Assembly (NCBI GenBank): GCA_003482455.1
Contig: DMYW01000065.1
Span: forward strand, 1-49,965
Reading direction: 5' to 3'
From: Rheinheimera sp.
GTDB taxonomy: Bacteria > Pseudomonadota > Gammaproteobacteria > Enterobacterales > Alteromonadaceae
DNA: 49,965 bases
The number at the start of each line of letters is the position of its first letter. The stretch's first letter is position 1. A program made the position numbers and the translations under genes. The notes under the pieces were generated by a model. That model was not told the origin of the DNA. It was given only the letters and a program-made list of their open reading frames with translations, and searched no databases. This document shows positions 37,020-44,730 of the stretch, piece after piece.

Positions 37020-37197
37020 TTATCCCACCTGCACCGTTTTTTGTATTTGAATACCAAGGCGTTTTGCCAGACGCACCAGATTCGCGCGATCGAGTTTTAA
37101 CGCTCGTGCAGCGACAGCACAATTGCCATTCGCTTTGCTGTAACGCTTGTAAAATCAACCGACGCTGAAAATCTAAGGTCGTTTGGTTCAAATCCAT
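37020..37197 (-). pseudogene. Frameshifted fragment of a NorR-type regulator (Fis helix-turn-helix)
   Basis: From an ATG the frame reads MDLNQTTLDFQRRLILQALQ and QSEWQ, then loses sense. In the neighbouring frame it continues NCAVAARALKLDRANLVRL and AKRLGIQIQKTVQVG to a stop. Joined, this is the C-terminal Fis-type DNA-binding domain of a sigma-54 activator, closest to NorR (E. coli ends with a domain of the pattern NWAACARMLETDVANLHRLAKRLG). The GAF and AAA+ domains are absent. The break lies around GGCAATTG. It is either a relic or a small standalone Fis-like gene with a sequencing error. It begins 5 bases after the membrane-protein gene upstream. Confidence 0.75.
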
Positions 37198-37201
37198 CGG
37201 C

Positions 37202-37846
37202 TTATTGCTTGTCTGCTCGGGCGAGATGATCATCGGCGCGGTGTTCATGTTTGTTAAGGTCGGCAGATCTCACATGGCGGCCGTCATCACCACGATATCC
37301 TGCGGTCGGCGCACTGCCCCCAGATTTTTGAGCAAAGCGCCGTCTTATTTCGCTCGAGTAGTCTGCTGCGATACCAAAAATCAGCGCAAAGATTGATAAC
37401 ACAGCAATCCCAGCCCGGTATTCCCTCGGCTTTGCTTCGTCATACTGTGCTTTGGTTATTTCGACGTCGTATTTTTCTAGCTTGGAGGTGGCCGGGTTTA
37501 TGCCTTGCTCCAACGCGTAATAGCGGCCATCTTTAGTGCTGACATTCATTGGACTTTGCAACGCAAGCACAACACAGACTGCGCAATAGGCAATCACAAT
37601 ACCTATCAAGCGCACGTGTCGGTTGATGCTTACAAACCTGACCGATTTACTCCAGCCTGTCCCATGTTCATCAATGGTATAGATCCATTGCCCGGCACCA
37701 TAACAAACTGCAAACAACACGCAGCCCAATACAATAAACACATCCAGCGTGATGCTAAACCAGCTTAGACCACTTGCAGTTAAACAGACGATCAGCGGTA
37801 GATAGCCAATTACGACAAACCACGGTAAACGTGAACCTCTAAACAT
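37202..37846 (-). CDS. Hypothetical membrane protein
   Basis: 214 residues starting MFRGSRLPW, chosen for AGGAGG 7 bases upstream. Four hydrophobic segments are visible (~8-25, ~28-48, ~78-97 and ~143-160). A hydrophilic loop of ~45 residues follows the third, and a basic, Gly/Arg/His-rich tail (~165-214) is probably cytosolic. No family was recognised. It overlaps the end of the PH-domain pseudogene by 8 bases, so it was probably the second gene of an operon with it. Confidence 0.72.
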   Translation of the reverse strand: MFRGSRLPWFVVIGYLPLIVCLTASGLSWFSITLDVFIVLGCVLFAVCYGAGQWIYTIDEHGTGWSKSVRFVSINRHVRLIGIVIAYCAVCVVLALQSPMNVSTKDGRYYALEQGINPATSKLEKYDVEITKAQYDEAKPREYRAGIAVLSIFALIFGIAADYSSEIRRRFAQKSGGSAPTAGYRGDDGRHVRSADLNKHEHRADDHLARADKQ

Positions 37847-38237
37847 ACCTGTACCTCCTTGATTCATTGTGTGACTCGACGTTAACCCTGAATAAAGGCT
37901 CAAACACCGACGCATAGTCACGCCGCATCACTTCGTTTTTGGCGTCTTTTAACCTGGTATGGTAGAAGTTGTACAAATCGCGCACCTGATCTGCCGAGTT
38001 GCCGTCACCGCCGTTAAGTAAGCGTTTTTTACGGAATGCCGTGTCGCCATCCAGGTGCAACAAGGCATCGTTGGTAAAACAATATTCGTCAGTTTTGCTT
38101 TTGATTAAAAAGAAAATCTTCTCGCCACGCGAGCGCATGATGTAATCATCAGCGTCTACTTTGTGGTAATTTTCTGGCGAAATAACCCGACCAATATCTC
38201 TTCATCCTAAAGCTTCAGTCGCTAGTTTTCCAAACAT
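37839..38237 (-). pseudogene. Bacterial PH-domain gene (PF08000 type) with premature stop and deletion
   Basis: From ATG at 38237 the product begins MFGKLATEALG, then TGA (38202-38204), then continues in frame RDIGRVISPENYHKVDADDY and IMRSRGEKIFFLIKSKTDEY. These are the conserved N-terminal sequences of the PF08000 PH-domain family. A Leu is expected where TGA stands, one base away from TTA. After DTAFRKKRLL the usual ~45-residue middle is missing and the chain resumes near QVRDLYNFYHTRLKDA. Both changes point to decay. A shorter product could start from the internal ATG at MRSRGEK, but it would lack half the domain. Confidence 0.8.
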
Positions 38238-38554
38238 GGTTATTCCCTTTTTTTAACAATGAAAGCATGACCATAACAAAGGGCCTGCACACAGAGTAAG
38301 CGCTTGGCTGTGAGGACATGTGACGTTCGAGCAATAGCGTAATTGTTCTCTCGAGGATTCGCTCCCGTGTGGAGCCATGTTGCGCCGACGTTGCGCCTGA
38401 CTAGCACCAACCTCACCAGCAGCCACACCCACAACGACAGGTTTTTGTTACATAATCACATTTTGTCGCCAAACCAAAGCAGTCGGCCGCATTCAGTTGA
38501 TCCAATGCTCTCATTACGCCAAAAAAGCCACTCCAGAGTTAAAAAGGAGTTGTT
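38238..38554 (+). other. Intergenic region before the aminopeptidase gene
   Basis: About 315 bases containing the promoter of the aminopeptidase gene. I see no gene, terminator or clear operator in it. A near-inverted AACAATG/CATGGTTATT pair surrounds a T run near 38236-38262. Confidence 0.4.
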
Positions 38555-40057
38555 ATGCGCTTTACCCTGCCCTTGTTTGCGGTCGGTGTGCTGAGTTCAG
38601 CCCTCGCCCATGCGGCGATTGACCCGCAGTATCGTTATGTCACTTCGCTGCCAAGCAGCAAAGACACCTTGGTGTTGCCGCTGTCGAGCGCCGATGTCAA
38701 GGCCGGCACGCTGCCGCTGCTGCAAGATCCAAGCTTGCGCCAGCAGCTGCAAGCTGCAGCCTTTCACGGCAAGGCAGGCGCCATCACCACCCTTTACAGC
38801 GCCGCTGGATACGAACGTGTGGTCTTGCTGGGGCTTGGCGATCAAAGCAACTTAACGGCCAGTCAATGGGCCAATTACGGCGGCGACGTGGCGGCGCAGC
38901 TGGACAAACTGCAAAGCAAGCAGGTCACGCTCGATAGCCGTCACGTCAGCCAGGCCGCCCAACTGGTGCATGGCATTGAACTGCGCAGCTATCGCTTTGA
39001 CCAACTGAAATCCAAAGCGGACACGCCACGGCCACTGCAGCTGGATGTGGTGGTTGCCGATCAAGCCGCCAGCCAAGCACAGCATCAACAACTGGATGCA
39101 GTGGCGCAAGGCGTGTATTTAGCGCGGGATTTGACCAACTTGCCAGCGGCCGATTTAACCCCTCAAACCTTCGCCGATGCAGCCAAAGCGCTTGAAAAAC
39201 TCGGCGTTAAAGTCACAGTGTTGGATGAAAAAGCGATTGATCGCCTTGGCATGGGCGCGCTGGCTGCTGTCGGCCGTGGTAGTGACCGCCCACCTCGCTT
39301 AGTGATCGCGCATTGGCAAGGCAATAAACAGGCGCCAACCGCCCTACTTGGCAAAGGCATCACCTTTGATACCGGTGGCTATAACTTAAAAACCGATGGC
39401 GAATCTATCGTGCGCATGACCAGCGACATGGCTGGCGCCGCCGCAGTTCTTGGCACCATCAAAGCCTTGGCACTGAAAAAAGCCGATGTGAACGTGGTTG
39501 GCGTGATGGCTATGGCGGAAAACATGATTTCCAGCAATGCCTATCTGCCTGGTGATGTGCTGAAAACGGCACAAGGGTTAACCGTGCAAATCACCAGCAC
39601 CGACGCCGAAGGCCGCTTAGTCTTGGCTGATGCCATGTGGTATGTGAAAAAGCACTATCAACCTCGCCTGATGGTCGATATCGCAACCCTGACCGGCAGT
39701 AAAGTTACAGCGCTGGGGAGTTACTACGCCGGCCTATTCACCGAAGACGAGGCGCTCAGCCAATCATTGCTGCAAGCCAGTAAAACCAGTGGTGAACCGC
39801 TGTGGCGCCTGCCTGTCGGCGATGAATTTGCTAATGAAATGAAAAGCGATGTCGCGGACCTACGCAACACCGGCAAAACCGCCGGCGCCTCGACGGCGGC
39901 ATGGTTCTTAAAACAATTTGCAGGCGATACGCGCTGGGCTCATCTGGATATTGCCGGTAATGCGTTAGCCACTAGCGACAAAGGCGCGCAACCAACCGGC
40001 GCCACCGGCTTTGGCGTGCGACTGTTAACCGAGTTCGTGTTGCAACCACCCGCCTAA
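38555..40057 (+). CDS. Exported M17 leucyl aminopeptidase
   Basis: 500 residues. Unusually for the M17 family it begins with a signal peptide (MRFTLPLFAVGVLSSALAHA), so it should act in the periplasm or outside. The catalytic C-terminal domain (~180-500) has the metal and active-site motifs GKGITFDTGGYNLK (~265-278), RMTSDMAGAAAV and TDAEGRLVLADAM (~349-361). The last contains the invariant NTDAEGRL core, with Ser in place of Asn. It releases N-terminal residues from peptides and needs two divalent metal ions. AAAGGAG precedes the ATG. It is a single gene with its own terminator. Confidence 0.95.
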   Translation: MRFTLPLFAVGVLSSALAHAAIDPQYRYVTSLPSSKDTLVLPLSSADVKAGTLPLLQDPSLRQQLQAAAFHGKAGAITTLYSAAGYERVVLLGLGDQSNLTASQWANYGGDVAAQLDKLQSKQVTLDSRHVSQAAQLVHGIELRSYRFDQLKSKADTPRPLQLDVVVADQAASQAQHQQLDAVAQGVYLARDLTNLPAADLTPQTFADAAKALEKLGVKVTVLDEKAIDRLGMGALAAVGRGSDRPPRLVIAHWQGNKQAPTALLGKGITFDTGGYNLKTDGESIVRMTSDMAGAAAVLGTIKALALKKADVNVVGVMAMAENMISSNAYLPGDVLKTAQGLTVQITSTDAEGRLVLADAMWYVKKHYQPRLMVDIATLTGSKVTALGSYYAGLFTEDEALSQSLLQASKTSGEPLWRLPVGDEFANEMKSDVADLRNTGKTAGASTAAWFLKQFAGDTRWAHLDIAGNALATSDKGAQPTGATGFGVRLLTEFVLQPPA

Positions 40058-40081
40058 GTGTTAAACACGCCACAACAACCA

Positions 40082-40115
40082 GGGGTTACCTGCTAACCCC
40101 TTGTTTTGTTTATTT
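40082..40115 (+). terminator. Terminator of the aminopeptidase gene
   Basis: A 7-bp stem (GGGGTTA / TAACCCC) with a 5-base loop is followed by TTGTTTTGTTTATTTTT, 25 bases after the stop. Confidence 0.88.
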
Positions 40116-40224
40116 TTCAGCCAAACAAACGTGAGACAGCCACACCTGTCACACAGCCCAATTGCATTGTTTTTGTTAATCAGATAAGTTCTTTATTTAA
40201 CAATTAATACAAAGGATTGTGCAA

Positions 40225-41040
40225 ATGCGTTTACCTGCTGTTCGTCGTGTTATTGGTTTGTCTTTAGTCTCTGCTGCGGTCGTGGGATGTAGTAACCTGC
40301 CGCCAGCAAGTAGTTCTTATAGTTTGCAGCGTTTTGCGGTGCCGGAAGTGGCTAGCAAAAGTTATCAAGTGGATGTGCATATTGGCACTGCCGAAATGCA
40401 CAAAGTGTCGTTGCCTTCGACTCAAAACGGCAAACCAACCTTTGATTGCATTGAATTGTTCGATTGCCATGAAAACGATGCGACCTTCGTGCAAGCTGGC
40501 GTGTCTATCGTGCCAGGCCTGGCCTTTAGTTATGACAACCAACTGGACCGCGTTGGCGTCATTTGGCAATTCGCTGGCGCGCATTTAGGTGACAGCAAAA
40601 CCGGCAACTTCTCACAAGCCTTGGTATTTGGTGCTAGTGGCCACTCAGATCTGGCATGGGCGAACCAATACGAATCGAATTTAGGTATCGATACGCTGGT
40701 CCGCACCGATTCATGGAACCAACACACCAAAGCCTACGATATCGGCTGGGTCGGCGGCTATCGCCTCAACGACGATTGGTTAATCTACGGTGGCCCGTTT
40801 TATACGCTGCACAAGATTGATTTAGAAAGCCGTAGCGAAATCTACAATGTAACGCCCAATGTCACGGTGGTGGGCTTCTATGACTTTGAAGGCAAGCAAC
40901 TCGGCGCCAATATCGCTGCGCAATATCGGTTCTTTGATGTGATGGAGCTAAATATTGAAGTGGTCAGCGCCCGTTATAAGCTCAATTCTGGCAGTCAAAC
41001 CGACACGCAATTAAACCTGATGTTAGGTGCCCGGTTTTAA
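40225..41040 (+). CDS. Outer-membrane lipoprotein, possibly beta-barrel-like
   Basis: 271 residues with a type II signal peptide (lipobox VVGC at ~21-24). The mature part alternates polar and hydrophobic residues, with aromatic-rich strands (YDIGWVGGYRLNDDWLIYGGP, split here as YDIGWVGGYRL and DDWLIYGGP). It ends in LNLMLGARF, the terminal-Phe pattern of outer-membrane barrels. A lipidated small barrel is unusual. AAGGA lies 8 bases before the ATG, and a GTG two codons earlier is less likely. No named family was recognised. Confidence 0.8.
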   Translation: MRLPAVRRVIGLSLVSAAVVGCSNLPPASSSYSLQRFAVPEVASKSYQVDVHIGTAEMHKVSLPSTQNGKPTFDCIELFDCHENDATFVQAGVSIVPGLAFSYDNQLDRVGVIWQFAGAHLGDSKTGNFSQALVFGASGHSDLAWANQYESNLGIDTLVRTDSWNQHTKAYDIGWVGGYRLNDDWLIYGGPFYTLHKIDLESRSEIYNVTPNVTVVGFYDFEGKQLGANIAAQYRFFDVMELNIEVVSARYKLNSGSQTDTQLNLMLGARF

Positions 41041-41059
41041 CCTAATCGGCTCCATGCAC

Positions 41060-41095
41060 GGATAAAAAAAGCGCCTTGCGGCGCTTTTTTTATCC
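41060..41095. terminator. Bidirectional Rho-independent terminator
   Basis: A perfect inverted repeat (GGATAAAAAAAGCGCC / GGCGCTTTTTTTATCC, loop TTGC) lies 20 bases after the lipoprotein stop. The A and T runs make it work from both strands. Confidence 0.93.
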
Positions 41096-41232
41096 AGAAA
41101 TTTCGGCGCTCTGACAGACCAACAGCACTTGCGCCCCAAACAACAGCGGAGTCACAGTGTTGTTCACAGCAAGTCTGGTCTGCCTTGTGATGCCAGCCCA
41201 TACGACTTTGCGCCTCATAACAAACGCGGCCG

Positions 41233-42171
41233 TCACGCGCCAAGCAGCGCATCCAACTTGTCAAACGAACCGGTCCAGCCTTGCGTCATGCCGCCACGGG
41301 CTTGTAAGAACACCGCCAGTTCAGCGTCCGTCACAGCGCCGTGCGGCTGCCATGTCACTGTCACCCGCGTTTGCGTCGGGCTTTCTGCAACAAACCGCAC
41401 TGTGGTTAACATGGTTTCAGGCCACACAGGCGCAAATGGATGGCGCGAGATGTTGCCGTCAGCGTCGCAAAATTGCTGGGTATATTGCAGCAAATGATGC
41501 GGCTTGAGCGTTAGATACGCCGCACGGCCGTACATGGTCACCACGCCATTGCCCATCGAATAAAAGGAACTGCCGCCTTCGCGAATATCGGCGTGGATAA
41601 ATTCCATGCTAAAACCGGTCGGCGGCAGCCAGTTGGCGATATGCGCAGGCTCGGTCCACAGCTGATACATCTGCTCGATGGGCGCGGCAAAACTGCGGTT
41701 GATCACAAACAGCGGCTGCGCCTGCTGTTCGGCCAGATACTCTGCCAAACGATCCCAAGTCGCATTGCCGCCCGCTTGTTTAATAAATTGCCGGGTTTGC
41801 GCCGCCGCTTGCGGCGTGTCCAACGTCATCGTCATGTCCATCTGCGTTTGCTGACCGACGGTTTTAAACAGCACAGTCACCCGAAACAGCGGCGGTGTGG
41901 TCTCGGTGGCGCCATGGTCGTAGACCAATTTGGCCAGCGGCTCGACTTCCAAATATGTCGCGATGTTGGGGTAATCCGTACCATCCGGCCCATGCATGGT
42001 GTAGCGCCAAGTACCGCCTGGCCGCAGATCTTTCGAATGGTTGGTTAAGGTAAAGCCACGCGGCCCCCACCACAACGCCGCTTTGGCCGGGTCGACCCAA
42101 GCCTGCCACACGGCTTCCAGCGGGGCGTCGTACAGTCGAGTCAGATGAATTTCATTCGCTTTGGCAGACAT
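41233..42171 (-). CDS. SRPBCC protein with two AHSA1-like domains
   Basis: 312 residues made of two tandem copies of the AHSA1/START-like domain. The first (~5-145) has TRLYDAPLEAVWQAWVDPAK, GPRGFTLTNHSKDLRPGG and a C-terminal helix. The second (~155-312) has NRSFAAPIEQMYQLWTEPAH, GFSMEFIHADIREGG and GGMTQGW. Such domains bind hydrophobic ligands and are often encoded with ArsR-type repressors. AAGGAACAG precedes the ATG. It lies downstream of an ArsR gene on the same strand with a 114-base gap, so they are probably one operon. Confidence 0.92.
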   Translation of the reverse strand: MSAKANEIHLTRLYDAPLEAVWQAWVDPAKAALWWGPRGFTLTNHSKDLRPGGTWRYTMHGPDGTDYPNIATYLEVEPLAKLVYDHGATETTPPLFRVTVLFKTVGQQTQMDMTMTLDTPQAAAQTRQFIKQAGGNATWDRLAEYLAEQQAQPLFVINRSFAAPIEQMYQLWTEPAHIANWLPPTGFSMEFIHADIREGGSSFYSMGNGVVTMYGRAAYLTLKPHHLLQYTQQFCDADGNISRHPFAPVWPETMLTTVRFVAESPTQTRVTVTWQPHGAVTDAELAVFLQARGGMTQGWTGSFDKLDALLGA

Positions 42172-42285
42172 ATCTGTTCCTTTAAAGTTGTAGGCGACAG
42201 GAGCGATGGCCCGTGCATTGGTGGTGTGTGTCCCGAGGCGTGCTTGCGGCGCCTGTTCGAGGCAGTTTCCGGTTCAATCCGGCGG

Positions 42286-42618
42286 TTATTGCGGCTGCTT
42301 TAAACTTTTTAAGTACAATTCCAGCCGATCAAAACTTTCTTCCCAAAACTCGCGATACTGCTCCACCCAGTCGGCGGCGACTTTCAACGCCTCGCCATTG
42401 AGCTTGCACGGCCGGCTTTGCGCCTCGCGCGTTTTGATAATCAGCCCAGCGTTTTCCAGCACTTTCAAATGCTTAGTTACGGCAGGCAAACTCATATCCT
42501 GCAAAAACGGCTTGGCCAGTTCCGACACATTGGCATCGCCTTTGGCTAACTGCGCCAAAATCGCCCGCCGCGTTGGGTCGGCGAGTGCCGAGAAGGTCAA
42601 ACTGAGTGGATCCTGCAT
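42286..42618 (-). CDS. ArsR family transcriptional regulator
   Basis: A 110-residue winged helix-turn-helix protein. It starts DPLSLTFSALADPTRRAILAQLAKG and has the recognition region MSLPAVTKHLKVLENAGLI followed by the wing. There is no Cys metal site, so it belongs to the metal-independent ArsR group usually paired with SRPBCC proteins, as here. AGAGG precedes the ATG. A palindrome ~20-35 bases upstream is a likely autoregulatory operator. Confidence 0.95.
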   Translation of the reverse strand: MQDPLSLTFSALADPTRRAILAQLAKGDANVSELAKPFLQDMSLPAVTKHLKVLENAGLIIKTREAQSRPCKLNGEALKVAADWVEQYREFWEESFDRLELYLKSLKQPQ

Positions 42619-42631
42619 ATAAAACCTCTTA

Positions 42632-42652
42632 GTTAATTAACCTTTCGGTTAA
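42632..42652. promoter_or_regulatory. Candidate ArsR operator
   Basis: Two overlapping palindromes lie just before the ArsR gene: GTTAATTAAC and TTAACC-N4-GGTTAA. They are the right size and place for the dimer site of the adjacent regulator. Direct repeats of AATCGCACG at 42741 and 42768, before the antitoxin gene, are a separate possible regulatory site. Confidence 0.55.
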
Positions 42653-42818
42653 ACAATAGCGGGAGGACGTAAAAAGATCAACAAGGACACAGCTGCCTAG
42701 TAACAGACTCACAGCTATGACTCGAATCTCATCAGGAAAAAATCGCACGAATTAATCAAATTGGGCGAATCGCACGGTTAGTGCTACCTAAGAACAAAAA
42801 AAGGATAGGAGCTTGGCG

Positions 42819-43061
42819 ATGCAGACGCTTACAGCGAACGATGCAAAACGTAACTTTGGTGAACTGTTGCTCAACGCGCAACTCAAGCCGATAAAAATCA
42901 GTAAAAACAACAAAGACGCGGTGGTTGTATTGTCGATTAGATATTATGAAGCCTTGGAGGCCATGAAAGCGGAATATCTAAAGCATTGTTTTGCGTCAGC
43001 AAAAACCGATGCTGAGCAAGGCAACACAGTCGATGGCGACCAGTTTTTACGCAACCTATAA
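42819..43061 (+). CDS. Phd/YefM family antitoxin
   Basis: An 80-residue protein starting MQTLTANDAKRNFGELLLNA, the typical Phd/YefM DNA-binding N terminus. The VVVLSIRYYEALEAM strand-helix follows. The C-terminal ~30 residues should wrap the toxin. AGGAG lies 7 bases before the ATG, and an in-frame TTG two codons earlier is less likely. The partner toxin gene starts 9 bases after the stop but is frameshifted. Directly repeated AATCGCACG in the promoter suggests autorepression. Confidence 0.92.
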   Translation: MQTLTANDAKRNFGELLLNAQLKPIKISKNNKDAVVVLSIRYYEALEAMKAEYLKHCFASAKTDAEQGNTVDGDQFLRNL

Positions 43062-43070
43062 CGCACTGCG

Positions 43071-43350
43071 ATGACGACTAAGCGCTACCAGCTCAGTCAA
43101 TTGGCACAACAGCATGTGCAAGCGATCAAACGCTACACAGTGGAAAATTACTCGAACAGCCAGTGGCAGCACTATCGCACACACTTGCTTGCGGCATTTC
43201 AAATGCTTGCGGATACCCCCCCCCGGCCAAGCCTGCGACGACATCGACCCGAATGCGCGTTGTTTCCCAGTCAACCGGCACACCGCGTACTTTATTCAGC
43301 ACGCCGATCCGATTCTAATTATAAAACGTCACCCCAATTTACCACCATGA
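43071..43350 (+). pseudogene. ParE/RelE-type toxin, frameshifted in a run of nine C
   Basis: The first ~50 codons read MTTKRYQLSQLAQQHVQAIK and then NYSNSQWQHYRTHLLAAFQMLADTP-like sequence, the ParE/RelE N-terminal half. The run of nine C at 43216-43224 then shifts the frame. With eight C the chain continues GQACDDIDPNARCFPV then YFIQHADPILIIKRHP, the conserved toxin C-terminal half. As it stands the product is a 97-residue chimera with a wrong tail and would be inactive. It could be mutation, slippage-based switching or a base-calling error. Confidence 0.85.
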
Positions 43351-43446
43351 TCACTGGCTGCTGACCACCCGTTGCACTCTCAAGTAACCACCATTTTCAG
43401 CAATCATCCAGTTCATTGATCGTTAGCTAAGAACGAACAGTAGGCA

Positions 43447-44730
43447 TTAACAGCCGACATATTTTTTCGCAGTACATTCTCTTGCAAGCTTTTGCGCTTC
43501 AGCAATTTGTGCTGATGTCATTTTTTTAGACAATGTATCTCGAAGATTTGATGCATCTGAATTCCCCCTTGATGCAGCAATATCAGACCACATATGTGCC
43601 GCTATGTAGTCTTGCGGGACACCTCGGCCAGCAGCATACAGCCCACCAAGTTCAAATTGTGCACCAGCATGTCCCTGTGCGGCTGCGAGCTTGTACCATT
43701 TCACCGCCTCAGAGTAGTCTTGCGGGACACCTTCGCCAAGATAATAACTCACACCAAGATTGAATTGCGCTTTAGCATGCCCCTGTGCAGCAGCGAGCTT
43801 GTACCATTTCACCGCCTCAACGTAGTCTTGCGTGACACCTTGGCCATTGCTATTCAGCGCACCAAGATTTAATTGTGCTTTAGCATGTCCCTTTGCAGCA
43901 GCGAGCTTGTACCATTTCACCGCCTCAGAGTAGTCTTGCTGGACGCCTCGGCCTTTGTCATACATCAGCCCAAGATTGAATTGTGCAGTAGTGTTACCCT
44001 GTGCGGCAGCGAGCTTGTACCATTTCAGCGCCTCAGAGTAATCTTGCGGGACACCTTGGCCATTGCCATTCAGCGCTCCAAGATTTAATTGCGCATCAGC
44101 ATTACCCTGTGCAGCAGCGAGCTTGTACCATTTAACCGCCTCAGAGTAGTCTTGCGTGACACCTAGGCCATCGGTATACATCAGCCCAACATTAAATTGC
44201 GAATCAGCATGTCCCTGTGCAGCCGCGAGCTTGTAGCATTTCAGCGCCTCAGAGTAGTCTTGCGGGACACCTCGGCCATCGTTATACATCGCACCAAGAT
44301 TGAATTGTGCTTTAGCATGTCCCTGTGCGGCAGCGAGCTTGTACCATTTCACCGCCTCAGAGTAGTCTTGCGGGACACCTTTACGATTGTCATACATCAT
44401 ACCAAGATTGAATTGTGCTTTAGCATGTCCCTGTGCGGCAGCGAGCTTGTACCATTTCACCGCATCAGAGTGGTCTTGCGGGACACCTTCGCCATTGTCA
44501 TACATCACACCAAGGTCGTATTGTGCATCAGCATTTCCCTGTGCCGCAGCTTCTTTAAAATACTTTAGCGCTGCTGTGTAGTCTTTCCGCTCGTATGCTT
44601 TGATTCCTTCGACCAGCGAGCTAGCCCACAATGTTGTGGAAAAAAGAACTAAAGATGAACAAAGTATATATTTGCTGAGTAGCGAAAATCTGGTTCTCAA
44701 AAATGAAGTCTTAGTATTTAGTTTTTGCAC
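43447..44730 (-). CDS. Exported Sel1-repeat protein
   Basis: 427 residues. A long signal region (cleavage near LWASS) is followed by nine consecutive 36-residue Sel1-like repeats (~52-385). Each follows the pattern AxAQFNLGxMYxxGxGVPQDY then SEAVKWYKLAAAQGH. A short Cys-containing tail (AKKYVGC) follows. Sel1 repeats form a helical solenoid that binds proteins. The start is GTG with GGA upstream. Repeats 2-8 are very alike at DNA level, indicating recent expansion. It is a probable periplasmic scaffold with unknown partner. Confidence 0.92.
   Translation of the reverse strand: MQKLNTKTSFLRTRFSLLSKYILCSSLVLFSTTLWASSLVEGIKAYERKDYTAALKYFKEAAAQGNADAQYDLGVMYDNGEGVPQDHSDAVKWYKLAAAQGHAKAQFNLGMMYDNRKGVPQDYSEAVKWYKLAAAQGHAKAQFNLGAMYNDGRGVPQDYSEALKCYKLAAAQGHADSQFNVGLMYTDGLGVTQDYSEAVKWYKLAAAQGNADAQLNLGALNGNGQGVPQDYSEALKWYKLAAAQGNTTAQFNLGLMYDKGRGVQQDYSEAVKWYKLAAAKGHAKAQLNLGALNSNGQGVTQDYVEAVKWYKLAAAQGHAKAQFNLGVSYYLGEGVPQDYSEAVKWYKLAAAQGHAGAQFELGGLYAAGRGVPQDYIAAHMWSDIAASRGNSDASNLRDTLSKKMTSAQIAEAQKLARECTAKKYVGC
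43560..44530 (-). repeat. Tandem 108-bp repeats encoding the Sel1 units
   Basis: Nine 108-bp units (36 codons each) lie head to tail and differ mainly at a few variable codons. The blocks encoding DYSEAVKWYKLAAAQGH are almost identical in successive copies. Because the period is a multiple of three, unit gain or loss keeps the frame. Confidence 0.88.

Noticed and set aside
38202..38204. TGA as a programmed selenocysteine or readthrough codon in the PH-domain gene
   Set aside because: The family has Leu here, no SECIS-like hairpin was seen after it, and the gene also has a deletion. A nonsense mutation is simpler.
43594..44568. Long plus-strand reading frames opposite the Sel1 gene
   Set aside because: They arise because the 108-bp period is a multiple of three, so a stop-free antisense frame repeats. 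Products are repeats of the same antisense string.
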